DNA of 64,000 nucleotides from Cryptomeria japonica. Its lineage: Eukaryota; Streptophyta; Pinopsida; Cupressales; Cupressaceae. The DNA lies in the NCBI RefSeq assembly GCF_030272615.1, contig NC_081415.1, forward strand, positions 234,082,803-234,146,802, given 5' to 3'. The notes beneath the pieces were generated by a model that searched no databases, had not been told where the DNA came from, and saw nothing but the letters and a program-made list of their open reading frames with translations. The position numbers and the translations under genes are program-made. Position 1 is the first letter of the stretch, and each line of letters starts with the position of its first letter. Positions 12,883 to 23,853 of this stretch are shown piece after piece.

Positions 12883-13530
12883 TATGACCTAATATGACCT
12901 ATTATGACCTAATAGGTCCTCTTACAAAATAATAGGTCCTATTATGGAATAATAGGACCTATTACGGCATAATAGGACCTATTATGACATAATAGGTCCT
13001 ATTACATAAGACCCCTAAGGACTTGGTACATGTTGTAATTGGACCTAATAGGCATAATAGGTCCTATTATGTCATGAGACCCCTTAAGACCCATGTTATG
13101 CCATAATAGGATCGATTATGCCATAATAGGACCGCTTATGCCATAATAGGTCCTATTATGGCATAATTGGTCCTATTATGACATAATCGGTCCTATTATG
13201 GCATAATCGGTCCTATTATGCCATAACAAGAGCTATTATGCCATAACAGGAGCTATTATGACATTATAGGTCCTATTACATGTCATAACACCCCTTAAAA
13301 CCCTTACTATGGCATAATAGGATGGTCTATTATGTCATAATAGGTCCTATTATGTCATAATAGGACCTATTACGGCATATTATGACATATTATGATATAA
13401 TAGGACCTATTATGCCTAATAACTGACCTACTATGCCTAATAGGTCCTATTATGGCATAATATGTAATATGTCCTATTATGCCATAATAGGACATATTAG
13501 GTCATAATAGGTCATATTTAAGCCGCATGT
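12883..13530. repeat. Array of 20-bp palindromic units with a second interspersed unit
   Basis: The words CCTATTATG and CATAATAGG alternate throughout, so most units are near-perfect palindromes of the form CCTATTATGNCATAATAGG. Between about 13,090 and 13,280 nine units follow each other at a strict 20-bp period. A second motif, 'accccttaagaccc'-like, recurs about every 60-280 bp (near 13,010, 13,078, 13,290 and 13,548), giving a composite pattern. No coding potential. It is not a CRISPR: the units are contiguous and palindromic, with no unique spacers. Confidence 0.85.
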
Positions 13531-13918
13531 CCTATTTAGTTGGATCCCCTTAAGCCTCATGTTCTATATATTCTAGTTGGATCCCCTCAGGCCACAATCT
13601 AGAGAGAAATTTAAATTTTGAATGTTATTTAAAATACACGTGTATGTGTATGTGTTCTTGAAAGTTTCAAATTTAATGTTTACATGTGATCAAATGTTCA
13701 ATATGTTATTGGATTTTTATATGATCGAATTTTCTTGATTTTATATATGTATGTTCTCAAATGTGTCTCTAGTTTGTATGTATGTGTATATGTTTTATTA
13801 TTTATTCATTTTAAAAGTGAATTTTTTTAAATTTATTTTTTCATTTGAATTTAAATGTATATATTTAGAGATCAGATTACCCATCCCATATCTATGTGTG
13901 CATATCTAGACAAATTAC

Positions 13919-14817
13919 ATGGATGAGTTTGACATATATGAGTTGCTTAATCCACAACATGCTCCAACCCCCCTAGATGACCTAGCTAATGGTGCACCAC
14001 CTCAACCTCCACCTCTACCTCCACCCCCACCTCCACCTCCATGCCACAGTTGACCTCTAGCCCTTGGATCTGATGAGGCTCGATATCAAGCCATGATTGA
14101 CAAGAAAGACTACATGAGATCCTTAGAGCACCCTACATGTCATGACACATGGTGAATTTTGCATCGAATATACAAAACATTCTTGATGTAGTTAGAGCCA
14201 TTGATAAGGAGCTTGATTCACATCATGTATGGAGAGAGGAGAGATGCTTGTTCTATTCAGATGACCTCTCCTATAGGGACATTTTAGACTTGAAAATAAC
14301 CAAAACACGCATAGCTCTTTATTTTCTAGACCCTATCACAAACCTACCGATTCTTACAAACAAATCATGCATATCAATGAGGTATTTTGCAGACCCTATT
14401 TTTGGAAGCGGTGGTGGATGGTATTTGACCAACCAACACCCGCTAACTTAGAGTGCCCCTATACTTTTTGAGGAAATATGTAGAGTTTATTCTGGGTTTA
14501 AAACCCAATTGTTTTGATATGAGATCATTCCAGGGTGTTGGTGGTGGCATGCCACAACATAGGTTGGGGCATGTATTGACCCCAACTGATCTATCCCTCG
14601 CCAACCCATTATGGATACCCCTTCTATTGCTATACCTATTCCTGGTCATTAGCGTTATGTGATCTTGGGATTGGGTGCATTGACTATACTCACTGGTAAC
14701 CTTAATGACCAGATATCTGATTTGGTAGCCGGCCATGATATCGGTGGAGGTGTAGGAGGAGATGATGATGACATTACATCCATTACCCATACATCAGCAC
14801 CCCATTTTTGTACTAGT
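13919..14817 (+). pseudogene. Unrecognised ORF remnant with polyproline stretch
   Basis: An ATG at 13,919 opens MDEFDIYELLNPQHAP..., followed by a Pro-rich run encoded by repeated CCACCT (about 13,997-14,040). A TGA lies at 14,051-14,053, then more open sequence in the same frame to about 14,153. A second frame (14,149-14,451) contains 'HHVWREERCLFYSDD', and a later stretch in the same region encodes a Gly/Asp-rich segment ending near 14,817. The three pieces lie in order but need stops and frameshifts to join. No domain was recognised. Its position upstream of a Ty3-like polypurine tract and LTR suggests it is internal sequence of that element (inference). Confidence 0.3.
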
Positions 14818-16318
14818 TGTCATTGATTATGCTATGGGACCGACGATGATCCGAGTGCATTTAGTTCACATCATGTTTCATCCTATTTAGCTGCATGAAG
14901 AGCATCCAGTGATCATGATAGTATTGGTTCATATGTTGATTTCCTATGTGTCGATGATCATCCAACAGATGAACATGATAGACAGGTTTTTTTTTTGTTT
15001 TTGTTTTTTTTACCCTCTTTATGTCCTAAAAGAGGGTTTTTTTCTTTTGGTCGTAACTTGGTCATATAGAGGCGCTTTTCAAAAAAATTATATCATCGGA
15101 AAGCTCCTTTTTAGCTCTCTTCAGATCTGGAGGTTTAATCTTGTGATTTTTCTTTTTTGATGGTGTTTTTTGCTGTCGAAAGCCAAAAGTTCCTTTTTAC
15201 ACTCCGGGAGACATAACTTGAGCATCCGAACTCCGTTTTTTTAGAAAATTTATATCGTTGGAAAGCTTGTCCTATGTTCTTTCCATTCATATGAGTTTTC
15301 TTTCTAGATTCTGCTCCAGGTATAATATATTGAGTTTTTTTCTTTTCAACACTCTGGTGAATATCTTAGATGTTTCAGGTCCTGGGATCTCTTTCTTTGA
15401 GTCGGATGTCTCATCTTTGGTTGTTCTTTATGTATTTCTAGCCGTATATCTCTTCTGATCATTATAGACTTTTTTTTGTAAGTATTTTCTTTATGCAAAT
15501 ACATTGAGATAAAGTGTCACTATGCATTGTATACTTGGGATCTTGCACATCTTGTGCCTTATTGTACATGCACTACATTATAAAGTGCCATGGGGGGGTT
15601 GATGTTTGTCTTGTTTTCCATCTATATTTTCCATGTGAGTGTTCCTTCCATGAAATTAGCTTCATGATGTATGTCAAGTGAGTGTTCCTTCCATGACACT
15701 ATGTACTTTCTTTGCACCTTTGATGTTCCTAGTTCTTCATCATGTAGTTCTTGTTGGCCATCCTTTTCAGTGTACCTGTCCCTCACCCTTGTCTGCATTA
15801 TGGGGGGGTTTCTCCTATTTTTCTAATGCTTCCTTGGTTCGTTGGATCATCTCTTCAGGCTTTGGTGTTTTATGCCATTTGTATCTTCAAGTTCAGTTGT
15901 TTGCCTTTGTTTGCCATCTGATTCGAGAAGTGTTATTTGAGGGCACTCATGCAGATTACAAAATTCTCTACCTGATCATCGTCTATTTCAGTGAAGGTTC
16001 TTCAGATCAACATTTATGCTTTGATAATGTTTGTAGGTTCTTCATGCTTTAGTGATTCTACTGCTCTTCTCTTGTTCCTGTATTTTTGGAACATTCTTGT
16101 TTGGAGGCTTATTCAGTCCTTCACTTTCTTTTTCCATCTCATTTTAGAGTAGAGCTTTTTCCCACATGGTTTTCTCTATTTCTCCAATTCATAGAGATTT
16201 GGTTGTGATTGGGTACCTCATCAGGCTTTGTTGCTGGGATGCAATTTTTTTGCCTTCATCATGTAGTTGCATTTTTTGCTTCATGCATTTAGTTTTTTAG
16301 CTACTCCCTAAGTTCATC
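14818..16318 (+). other. Non-coding 3' internal region of a Ty3-like element
   Basis: T-rich sequence with no recognisable protein. The 'cgtaacttggtcatatagagg' and 'cataacttgagcatccgaac' phrases near 15,050 and 15,210 are followed by similar 'atatcatcggaaagctc'/'atatcgttggaaagctt' text, so a diverged ~165-bp direct repeat is present. It ends at a polypurine tract and LTR start, as expected for the untranslated 3' part of an LTR element. Confidence 0.4.
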
Positions 16319-16329
16319 TTAAAGGGGGG
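16319..16329 (+). promoter_or_regulatory. Polypurine tract before LTR
   Basis: The purine run AAAGGGGGG ends at 16,329 and is followed directly by TGTTAGAG. This is the normal plus-strand priming site plus LTR start of LTR retrotransposons. Confidence 0.55.
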
Positions 16330-16690
16330 TGTTAGAGTTATCTTGTATTATCTAATAATTATTTATTTAATTATTAGTCTATTATACTCTACGCTTAAGC
16401 TAAACTTAGGCTTCTAATAATATTGTAGATATTTAATAATTATTCTAATTATTAAAGACACATTATCCCTTTAGGGTTTCTTTAGGGTTGCACATATTTA
16501 GGGTTGCTATTATCCTTTTATAAGTATTGTATTGTATGTTTCCATTAATTGATTCCCTCTTTGAATGATAACCTTTTTCTTCAGAGCCATTATTGTGTTT
16601 TGGCCTCCAATCTTCTCTTGTGCTAGGTATTTTGCTAACAGGTGTTCTTGGGATCTCTAAAGTTGTATTTCTCAACTTCTTCAATATGTA
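16330..16690 (+). mobile_element. 3' LTR (Ty3-like), right end uncertain
   Basis: Starts TGTTAGAGTT right after the polypurine tract. It is AT-rich at first, then has a TATA-like 'ttttataagtattgta' near 16,515 and downstream CT-rich leader-like sequence, a layout common to plant LTRs. The right end is placed near 16,690 only because the character of the sequence changes there. No matching 5' LTR was found upstream in the window. Confidence 0.45.
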
Positions 16691-16835
16691 AGTTATAGAT
16701 ATGTATTTTTTAATGAAATTAATTTATTATATATAAAATTAAACACATATATATATATATATAATGTCTATAACATGTACATATATCTTGATAACATGTA
16801 CTATAGCAGTTTTTATAGCTCGTTGTGTCGCATTC

Positions 16836-17659
16836 TTATCTTGAGATCGACTTTTTTCCAATAGATTCAATGACACTTGCAAAAATAGACATAGCATGCT
16901 TAATTGATTCATCTTTTTTTGTTGGTTTCACAAAGATGCCTATTTTTTTCATCACCTTTCTCATTTTCCATATTTTCATCAATTGTATCATCAATTGATA
17001 TTGAATTGCAAGTTTTTTTGATAAAAAAAAAAAAATTGTATATTCTATTGGCATGAGTTCTTATTTGTCTCCAATAAATCTTACTTGGAAGATTATCCAA
17101 AAAAAATATTTCAATTTTTATAGAAATTTTTTCTTGATATTCAACAATAGGAGGATTTTCACTTTCAACATTCAAAGGAATTTCATCTTCACCAACACAA
17201 GGGTTTTCATTTTCAATATCTCTAATTTGTTTCATTTTGCAATGAACAATTGTATCAATCTCAACATTGGTATATCCAGCTTCTGGTAAACCATCAGCAT
17301 GAATATCATCTATAATCACATTATCCATGTCTTTCAAAGAAGGATTTGAAGATATACCTAGACAATTTGAAGATGTACTTGGATTTGAGGATGTAGTACC
17401 CGGATTAGTCTCCATAATTGTATCATCCACATAAACATCATCCATAATTGCATCATCTATGTCCATCTTATCCCCCAAGGCATCATCCTGAATGTTTGTC
17501 TCTTCCATTGTTGTGGATCCAGAAGCATCAAGATTATTCATTTATCGAATCCTCATTCTTCTATCTCTTTGACATTTGGCCTCCTCTCTTTCTACTTGAA
17601 TTTCCTCAGTAGTCATTTTCCTCCTCTGTTTCTTCTTCTAACGTTGTTTAGAACCCATG
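16836..17659 (-). pseudogene. Unrecognised acidic ORF remnant with basic N-terminus
   Basis: On the minus strand an ATG near 17,659 opens MGSKQR, then a TAG, then a highly charged basic stretch with MTTEEIQVEREEAK. A TAA follows, and immediately after it a 210-codon frame (17,541-16,909) begins MNNLDASGSTTMEET. That frame is rich in Asp/Glu/Asn and ends after an AT-rich, Phe-rich run at about 17,025-17,040. A frameshifted tail continues to about 16,836. The basic-then-acidic layout recalls N-termini of some plant Helitron or other transposon proteins, but there is no diagnostic motif. No function is assigned. Confidence 0.3.
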
Positions 17660-17843
17660 AATAAAAAATTATGCAATGATTGCTACCTTCAAAAAATGGA
17701 TATAAAATTGCAGCAAAAGAGCATCCAAAGGACAACTAGATCATAAAATATTGCGTAAAAATCCGCACAAAATGACATGTTCTATCACTTATAATAACTG
17801 CTATATATACATTTAAAAAAAATATATACAATGACAAATAGTT
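17660..17843. other. Short non-coding gap
   Basis: AT-rich, nothing recognised. Confidence 0.3.
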
Positions 17844-17985
17844 AACGGGATCCCTATCCAAAATGAGATCTTGTTAAATTTTAAAACGGGATCCCATTTT
17901 ATTTTTCTATTTTTTAATTATTTGAAAAAACAAAATGGGATCCTATATCTTAGACAAGATCTCGTTTAGGATATGGGATCCTGTT
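17844..17985. repeat. Nested double inverted repeat (foldback/MITE-like)
   Basis: Outer arms are 17,844-17,874 (aacgggatccctatcc...gagatcttgt) and 17,954-17,985, its near-exact reverse complement. Inside, 17,888-17,906 (gggatcccattttattttt) pairs with 17,925-17,943. All four arms share GGGATCC. The whole fits a 142-bp foldback element or a relic of one. Flanking target duplication is not clear. Confidence 0.65.
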
Positions 17986-18799
17986 TATAAATGTTTTGAA
18001 TTTTGGTTTGATTGTTGCTTCAGATTTTGGCTTGGGTAATGGCTTGGAGATTCGAACCTTTGGGTTGGACTTGGTTTGACCTACAACTTGAAGGTCAAAT
18101 CAATCTTCATACAAAATAATGACTTCAAAAACATAACTGAACACCAAATTTTTAGATTTTTTTTAAACAATGAAAACCCATTATAGTAGAGACTATGTAC
18201 ATTCCAAATATGTAATTTTTTAAAAAATGGGTCAATATTTTTATTTAAAAAAAAAATTATAATGAAAGAGGTCCATAAACTTGAAATAACAAGGTTTTTT
18301 AGTTTTTAATAGCTTTTTTGTCTTTAAATTTTTTGAATTTTTTTTTTATATGGAATCAAAATAGAGACAATTATATACAGTTTTTAAAAAAAAAAAAATG
18401 TTAATTTTAGGTCCAAGTATGCTTGTCATACACGAGGATTTTTCAAAACAATGATTATACCTAATAAAAAATTAACAAAAAAAAATGTAGAAAAAAATTA
18501 CAAAAGATATGTTCATCAAAGGTGAGTGAGTTAAAGATCTTTTCGCAAAAGGATTTAGAAAAATAATTTCGTTTAGGTCAACTTATGCTTGTTGTACACG
18601 GACATGGTATGGTCCCAAAAAGTGACTTTTAAACTATAGGTTCTAGCAATGCTTATTCAAACTTAAATTTTAAGATTTGGGTGTTAAAATAAATTACATA
18701 TTTGGAAAGTAGACTTCAATCACTAAATTTTCTATTACTAACTTTTTTTAAGACTCATTTTTTAAGTCCTTCAATTTTTTAGGTCAAATAGGGTGAAAT
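17986..18799. other. Non-coding relic with a diverged direct repeat
   Basis: No gene seen. 'ggtccaagtatgcttgtcat' followed by 'acacgagga' near 18,411 recurs as 'ggtcaacttatgcttgttgt' followed by 'acacggaca' near 18,577. Long A and T runs are frequent. The surrounding element type is not recognised. Confidence 0.3.
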
Positions 18800-19485
18800 C
18801 TAAAAAATAGGGAAAACACAATGTGGACTCAACTTCTTGCAGGCACCCTGTGAGTGGGTAGCAGTGAAGATAGTAGAGAAGCAGAGTGTGAAGTGTGGGT
18901 TACAGACAATGAAAGGAGTTGGTGCAAAATCAGTGTGTAGATAGTGTTGAAGTAATCCTTCACCAAATTTGTTGTAGAGGATAGTTGTACAAAGATCTTT
19001 CACTAGATCTGTTGTAAGGCTTGAGAATTGTGATCTAAGCTTAATCTTGTAATTGATCTCATGCATTTCAAAATTCAATCATTTTTAATTCAATCTTTTC
19101 TATAGCAATGAGCATTTCGACAGTAATCCATCTATGTACCTTTGTAGTGAGAATCCTGACAATGAATTGTTTTTGTATTCTGGTAGTGAGCCACCCGATA
19201 GTGAACCACCCTTCTATAAAACACCATATAAATAGTTATATTCTGTTGAGAGTTAACACTCTATGTGGTTTTTCCCATTTGGGTTTTCCACGTATAAATT
19301 TCGATGTTCCTTTTGTGGTTATGTTTCATGTTTATTTTGCATTTACTATTCATGCATGGCATGCTCAATTAATGAGTTTGATATATCAACAAAAGATTTA
19401 AATTTGGTAAAAAATTTAGAATCTATCGGAATACGGATTCATCCCCCCCCCTTCTAGTACTCCAATCTCTTCAACCAATCCAACA
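18800..19485 (+). mobile_element. 5' LTR of element A, left end uncertain
   Basis: Ends ...ccaatccaaca at 19,485, one base before a primer-binding site. Near 19,262-19,320 it has the 'ggtttttcccatttgggttt' and 'ccacgt' block typical of the Copia LTRs here, followed by 'tttgtggttatg' and a C run. The left boundary is a guess; no TG start could be fixed. No 3' partner is seen, because the element is interrupted by Copia-1 and then by Copia-2. Confidence 0.55.
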
Positions 19486-19487
19486 AT

Positions 19488-19499
19488 TGGTATCAGAGC
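19488..19499 (+). promoter_or_regulatory. Primer-binding site of element A
   Basis: TGGTATCAGAGC, complementary to the 3' end of plant initiator tRNA-Met, the usual primer of plant Copia elements. It lies two bases after the LTR end. Confidence 0.75.
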
Positions 19500-19555
19500 T
19501 TTGGTCCCTTGTTTGAAATCTTAACCGCTTGAGGGAGATCTGTGTTGGTTAAATC

Positions 19556-20580
19556 ATGGCACCTATGTGCATAACCAGAGAATTTCAGTTGGATGAAGAC
19601 TTGAAGATAACTCTTGAAGATTTGGAAAGTGTTGAATAAGAGAATGTAAAGGTAGCAAATGATTGTGTGCAGAAGCTAAGAGAGAAAATTCAGAAATTCA
19701 AACTAGGGCATAAGGAGATTAACCACCAATTGAAGCAGGTAAATGAGACTATTAAAGATTTGATTTAGATGAGGACAAGGATATAAGTTAGAGGAGACCC
19801 TGAAAGAAACAATCAAGATAAAGTCTGAGGAATGTGAGAAGCTAGAGCAAGAAGTGAAGAAGTTGAAGACAGAGAATAAGGTTCTTGACAAAAGAAAGTT
19901 CTTGGAAGATCTAATCAACATGCAAAAAGATAATTTGGACGAGACTAGACTTGGATTTCAGCCCGATGTATGTTCAGATAACAAAGACAAAGGAAAATAA
20001 GTTAAAGTTAAAGTTGAGAAGAAATCACAAGATGAAAAAAAATCTCAAAATCAGAATACTAGTGCAAGAATGCCACTGATTCATCAACCTAATGTGCAAA
20101 GGTACCCATCTTTTAATGGTTATTTTTTTCAATGCAATAAGTTTGGACACAAGGCTATAAACTGTAGAAGCATTTAGTGTTATAGTTGCAAGACGTTTGG
20201 TCATAAAGAAAATCACTATAGAAACCATGCTATGAGTTAAAATTTATAATCCAGTTGAAGCAAACAAGATGAATTACAACTTTCATGGATATTGTTATAC
20301 TTGCAATCACTATGGTCATAAAGATAATCATAGAAAATATAGATCTCATTCAATAAACTCTACAAGGAAAGTTATCAATTGTTTCAAGTGCAAGCAGTTT
20401 GAACATTATGCTAATCAGTGTAGAAGTGGAAATGTGGAGAAATTTTTTGAGAAGAGTGTGATGAAGAATGACGAATCAAAGAAGAAGGAAAATTTGGTTT
20501 GGAGAAAGAAGAAAGTGAACAAAGGAAGTGAGCCTGATGTACTGGAATCCAGTGCAAGCATCTCTTCCTCTAGTAACTGA
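19556..20580 (+). pseudogene. Element A ORF1: coiled coil plus zinc knuckles, decayed Gag-like
   Basis: An ATG near 19,556 opens MAPMCITREFQLDEDL. The first half is Lys/Glu/Leu-rich with heptad-like spacing, suggesting a coiled coil. It is broken by a TAA after 'LESVE', a TAG after 'IKDLI' and a frameshift near 19,780. The second half carries four knuckle-like motifs: CFQCNKFGHKAINC (about 20,130), CYSCKTFGHKENH (about 20,180), CYTCNHYGHKDNH (about 20,293) and CFKCKQFEHYANQC (about 20,381). The first and last are classic CX2CX4HX4C; the middle two end in His or Tyr instead of Cys. A Lys-rich tail ends at 20,580. Its position after the primer site and the knuckles suggest a nucleic-acid-binding Gag-like protein. 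No protease, integrase or reverse transcriptase follows. Confidence 0.5.
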
Positions 20581-20874
20581 GCATAGTGCTTTGGCTTAGG
20601 GGGAGTTCTCTTTTGAAAGAAAAATCTTTTATTCTCCCCTGTCTAATTTGACATGACTATGTTTAGAAGCTATCCGATAATCAAAAGTATTTTGCTGACA
20701 TCATCGATAAGACATTTCTTGGTAACAAAACCCTAAGAGGATATTTTTCAGATAAGTATTGACTTTTTGAATACATTCTTTCATTACCAATCATTTATGC
20801 TTGAGAATATTGTGAACAGTAGAAGATGTCTCTTGTCAGAAGAGCAGCAAAGCTAGAGAGCAGAGAATGCAATC
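20581..20874 (+). other. Spacer between ORF1 and ORF2 of element A
   Basis: Contains 'ttagggggagttctc' and no coding frame of note. It separates the two ORFs of element A. Confidence 0.35.
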
Positions 20875-21449
20875 ATGGAAGACAAAATGGTAATCGAAGA
20901 ATCTAGCAGCGCAGAGTTTGAGATTTTAGATAAAGTGTCCTTGAATGAATTCGACCCAGAGAAGATCAAAAATGTTGAAGCTAGTCTAAGTGATCTTGAG
21001 TTGAAAAAAGTTAAGGAATTGGAATGTAAAGGTTTGAATCTATGGATTGAATTCCCTTGGTTTGATGATGCGGAGGTTATCAGAGTGATCCTTAGTCATG
21101 TGTAGAATGACAAAATCGTGTTGGACAAACCCTATCCAATCACAAAGAAGATTATCTTAGTGATCATCCGCTTATGCAACTATGAAGATGTTGCAACTAA
21201 AAAGTCAATAAGAATAGAGAAGCGGAAACCCTAATCAACATAAAGGGTGATCATTGAGCACTAATCATTGACAAGATTATCAACCATGTGGTGAGGTATG
21301 TTGCCTATGAAATTTCTTATAATTTCTATTTCAAGAATAGGGAAGGTGTCACTTCATCAATTGCAATGTATATGACACATATGCTAGTGATAGAAAATAA
21401 ATCATTCAACTTGTGTCAATTATTGAGAGAAGTGTTTCTAGAAAATATC
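20875..21449 (+). pseudogene. Element A ORF2, 5' part, interrupted by Copia-1
   Basis: Starts MEDKMVIEESSSAEFEILDK. A TAG at 21,103-21,105 interrupts it, the frame continues to about 21,230, and after a frameshift it continues in another frame through 'YEISYNFYFKNREG' and 'LLREVFLENI' to 21,449. There Copia-1 and its target duplication break the frame. Removing Copia-1 and one ATATC restores one continuous reading frame across the junction into 28,444. The conserved-looking 'FYFKNR' and 'REVFLEN' stretches suggest a real protein family, possibly related to plant mobile-domain/transposon-associated proteins (inference). No catalytic motif seen. Confidence 0.45.
21445..21449. repeat. Target-site duplication of Copia-1, left
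   Basis: ATATC, identical to 28,439-28,443, flanking the two LTR ends exactly. Five bases is the standard Copia duplication. Confidence 0.85.
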
Positions 21450-22703
21450 TGTTGAAAAATTGGAGGAATTGATTATGTGTTGCATTGATGTTTTGTCATT
21501 GATGGCAACACCGGTTGTTTTTGTTGTTTATTGGTTTCCGTTAGGTTTCGGTAGAGCACTTTGATTATGATATTAATATGGTATGCTCTGGTATGGAATT
21601 AATTTGGATCTATCATTCATGCTATTCGGATGTGTATCATGATCAGTTGGTTTGGGATTTGATGACTCGGGAGCTATCATTTGATCTAGTAATCCTTTTG
21701 GTCACCCATAAGGGTTTTACCGATAGAGCTTTGTTGAAGATCTTTTGATGCACTTGATAATTGGTGTTGGTGCGGCTTCTAGATGGCTTTTGGGATGTTG
21801 TTGGTTATCTTCTTCATGTTCCTGTTGATCGGTGGTGTTGCATTTAGGACTAGACCTAATGCTATCTTATTCTGCTAGGTTATGGACCAGTTTATGTAAC
21901 GTGTTGGTGGATGATCCCGATGCTTTTCCAGTTTGATCTATTGATTGGATTATGTTGTTTTGGTCTCATGACAACTTGGTTGATCATTGGATTGCAGGTT
22001 TATATTATGAATTTATTGTATTATCTTTTAGGTGGCTGACCTAATATGTTTAGGTCTAGGGTTGGTATAAATCTGATGTAAGATCTCTTTGTAGATCATG
22101 TTAAGGTTATGGTTATGGGTTTATGGTTTTAGGGGTTATGCAATTATCCATGTGCGAAAAAGGTTGTAATAATATGCAGAGGTTTTGGTCAATCATAGGT
22201 GATTGAATTGGATTGGTGAAAGAGGTTTACGACCTCTGGTACTGAGCTTAACTGGAACTGTACTCAGGCATAGGAGATGCAATTCTTGCAATTCACTCTA
22301 ATGTTTGGATTATAGTCTGGATTTATTTTGTAGTCAACGAGGCTCCTTTTGTGATGAGCAGTTCACTCTAGGTTTTTGGCCTTCCTGCATGTACAAGCCC
22401 CTACTTTTGTAATCACATATTTACTACAGAAGTATTATCTAACTGTGGGTAGGCTTCCCGCAGTGGTTTTTCCCTTACTGGTTTTTCCACATACAAATCT
22501 TGGTGTTATCTTTTGTGGATGGTTGGTAATTGTTTTGTGGTTTATACTTGTGCTTAACTGTTATATCTATTATTCCGGTATTTGGTTTATGTGTTCCTAT
22601 AATAAGGTTTTAATGCTTAAAGTTCTATAATCTATTGACAACTGATTCACCCCCCCACCCCCCCCCCTCTCAGTTGTCCACCGGTTATCTGAGTTGTCTA
22701 ACA
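21450..22703 (+). repeat. 5' LTR of Copia-1
   Basis: TGTTGAAAAATTGG at the start, TTGTCTAACA at the end, 1,254 bp. Contains a TATA-like box at 22,066, the 'ggtttttcccttactggtt' block at about 22,466 and a C-rich tract near 22,650-22,670 just before the end. Confidence 0.92.
22066..22072 (+). promoter_or_regulatory. Putative LTR promoter TATA box
   Basis: TATAAAT in 'gttggtataaatctgatg'. The same position in the 3' LTR reads TATAAATA at 27,810-27,817. Its conservation between LTRs and mid-LTR position fit the U3 promoter. Confidence 0.45.
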
Positions 22704-22705
22704 AT

Positions 22706-22717
22706 TGGTATTAGAGC
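22706..22717 (+). promoter_or_regulatory. Primer-binding site of Copia-1
   Basis: TGGTATTAGAGC, two bases after the LTR end. It differs by one C-to-T change from the initiator tRNA-Met complement TGGTATCAGAGC. Confidence 0.8.
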
Positions 22718-22759
22718 TTGGTCATCTCTGCAAAAGCTTAAACACTTAACAAAGATACT

Positions 22760-23853
22760 ATGGCATCTAATAGTTCAAGTTCATCTGCAGCTATTTTCCG
22801 GAGAGAAATTCCTAGGCTTGATGGAACAAGTTATAGAGTATGGAAGATTTGGCTGGAGACTCATCTAAGATGTCTTGGCAAGGAGATTTGGGAGATCACT
22901 GAGAAAGGATGTACACCTTACAATCTAGTATATGGCAATCCTCCTCTAGTAGGCTTGGATAAGGACATTGAAAATTATTGTAGAGCTAGAGAAGTCCTTT
23001 TGTGTGCACTATTTGATCAGCAAGTTATGGGACTAACTGACAAATCAACTGCAAAGACTATATGGTATAAATTGGAGACTCTAAATGAAGGTGAACCTAC
23101 TGTTAATGAAATTATTCTGGGAATTCAGTGTTGTGGTGGATCTTTGAGCAAAGATGAAATAGTTCCTAATATTTGAGAGCTTTTCCACCAACTTATAAGA
23201 TGAAGGCTACTGCAATTAATGAGTTGATAATAATGGAAAACACCTCTGTTAATAGGGATACCTTGGTTGGGAAGTTATCTGCTTTTCAGCTTGAGGAGTA
23301 TGGTCCTTTTGGAGTTGCAAAATTTGAACCTTCTTTTCATGCATCTGCATCATCTACTGACAAGAGTGATTGGAAAGCCTTATATGCTAAAAAAATAGAC
23401 GAAATGAAGAAAGAATATGAAGAGTTTGAGAAACTTGAAGCCCTATTTACTAGACGAGTACCTAAATGTTCGACAGGAATTAAGTATGAAGAAAAATCAC
23501 TTTTTAAATGTTTCGCATGTAATAAGATAGGTCATTTTGCATCTAAATATCCTGAAAGGAATTCAATATTTGAGGAAAGAGATAAGCATAAGTATAGGAG
23601 GAACAAAGACAAATCATGCTACTATGTTGATGAAGAAGGTGTGACTAATTTTGATGATGAACCGATACAAGATTCAGCTAGTGGATCCGACAATGGTAAG
23701 GAATGGGTATTCTTAGCTATCAAAGAAGATGATCTGGTACTTGAAGAAAAGGCCCTTGCTACTAAAGTTGAAGACAGGGATGAATGGGTGATAGATAGTG
23801 GATCTTCACATCATATGACTGGAGATAAAAGGAAGTTTATATCTTTGAAATAA
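22760..23853 (+). pseudogene. Copia-1 gag and protease region
   Basis: The ATG at 22,760 opens MASNSSSSSAAIFRREIPRL, then 'YRVWKIWLETHL', a typical Copia Gag start. A one-base deletion near 23,172 shifts the frame ('NIL-RAFPPTYKMK' boundary), and Gag continues to 23,853. Compared with the Gag of Copia-3, roughly 28-30 residues are missing after 'LETLNEGEPTV' (about 23,105). The zinc knuckle CFACNKIGHFASKYPER (about 23,509) has lost its last Cys (Tyr instead). The aspartic protease motif DSG is at about 23,797 in 'WVIDSGSSHHMTG'. The region ends at a TAA (23,851-23,853). Confidence 0.85.

Noticed and set aside
12883-13530. CRISPR-like regular array
   Set aside because: Units are contiguous palindromes with no unique spacers, and the context is a plant genome.
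14443-14790. 115-codon minus-strand open frame
   Set aside because: Overlaps the plus-strand remnant at 13.9-14.8 kb and has no recognisable sequence.
19488-19499. tRNA-Met gene suggested by TGGTATCAGAGC (also 22,706; 46,286; 63,881)
   Set aside because: Only the 12 bases complementary to the tRNA 3' end are present, right after LTR ends; these are primer sites.
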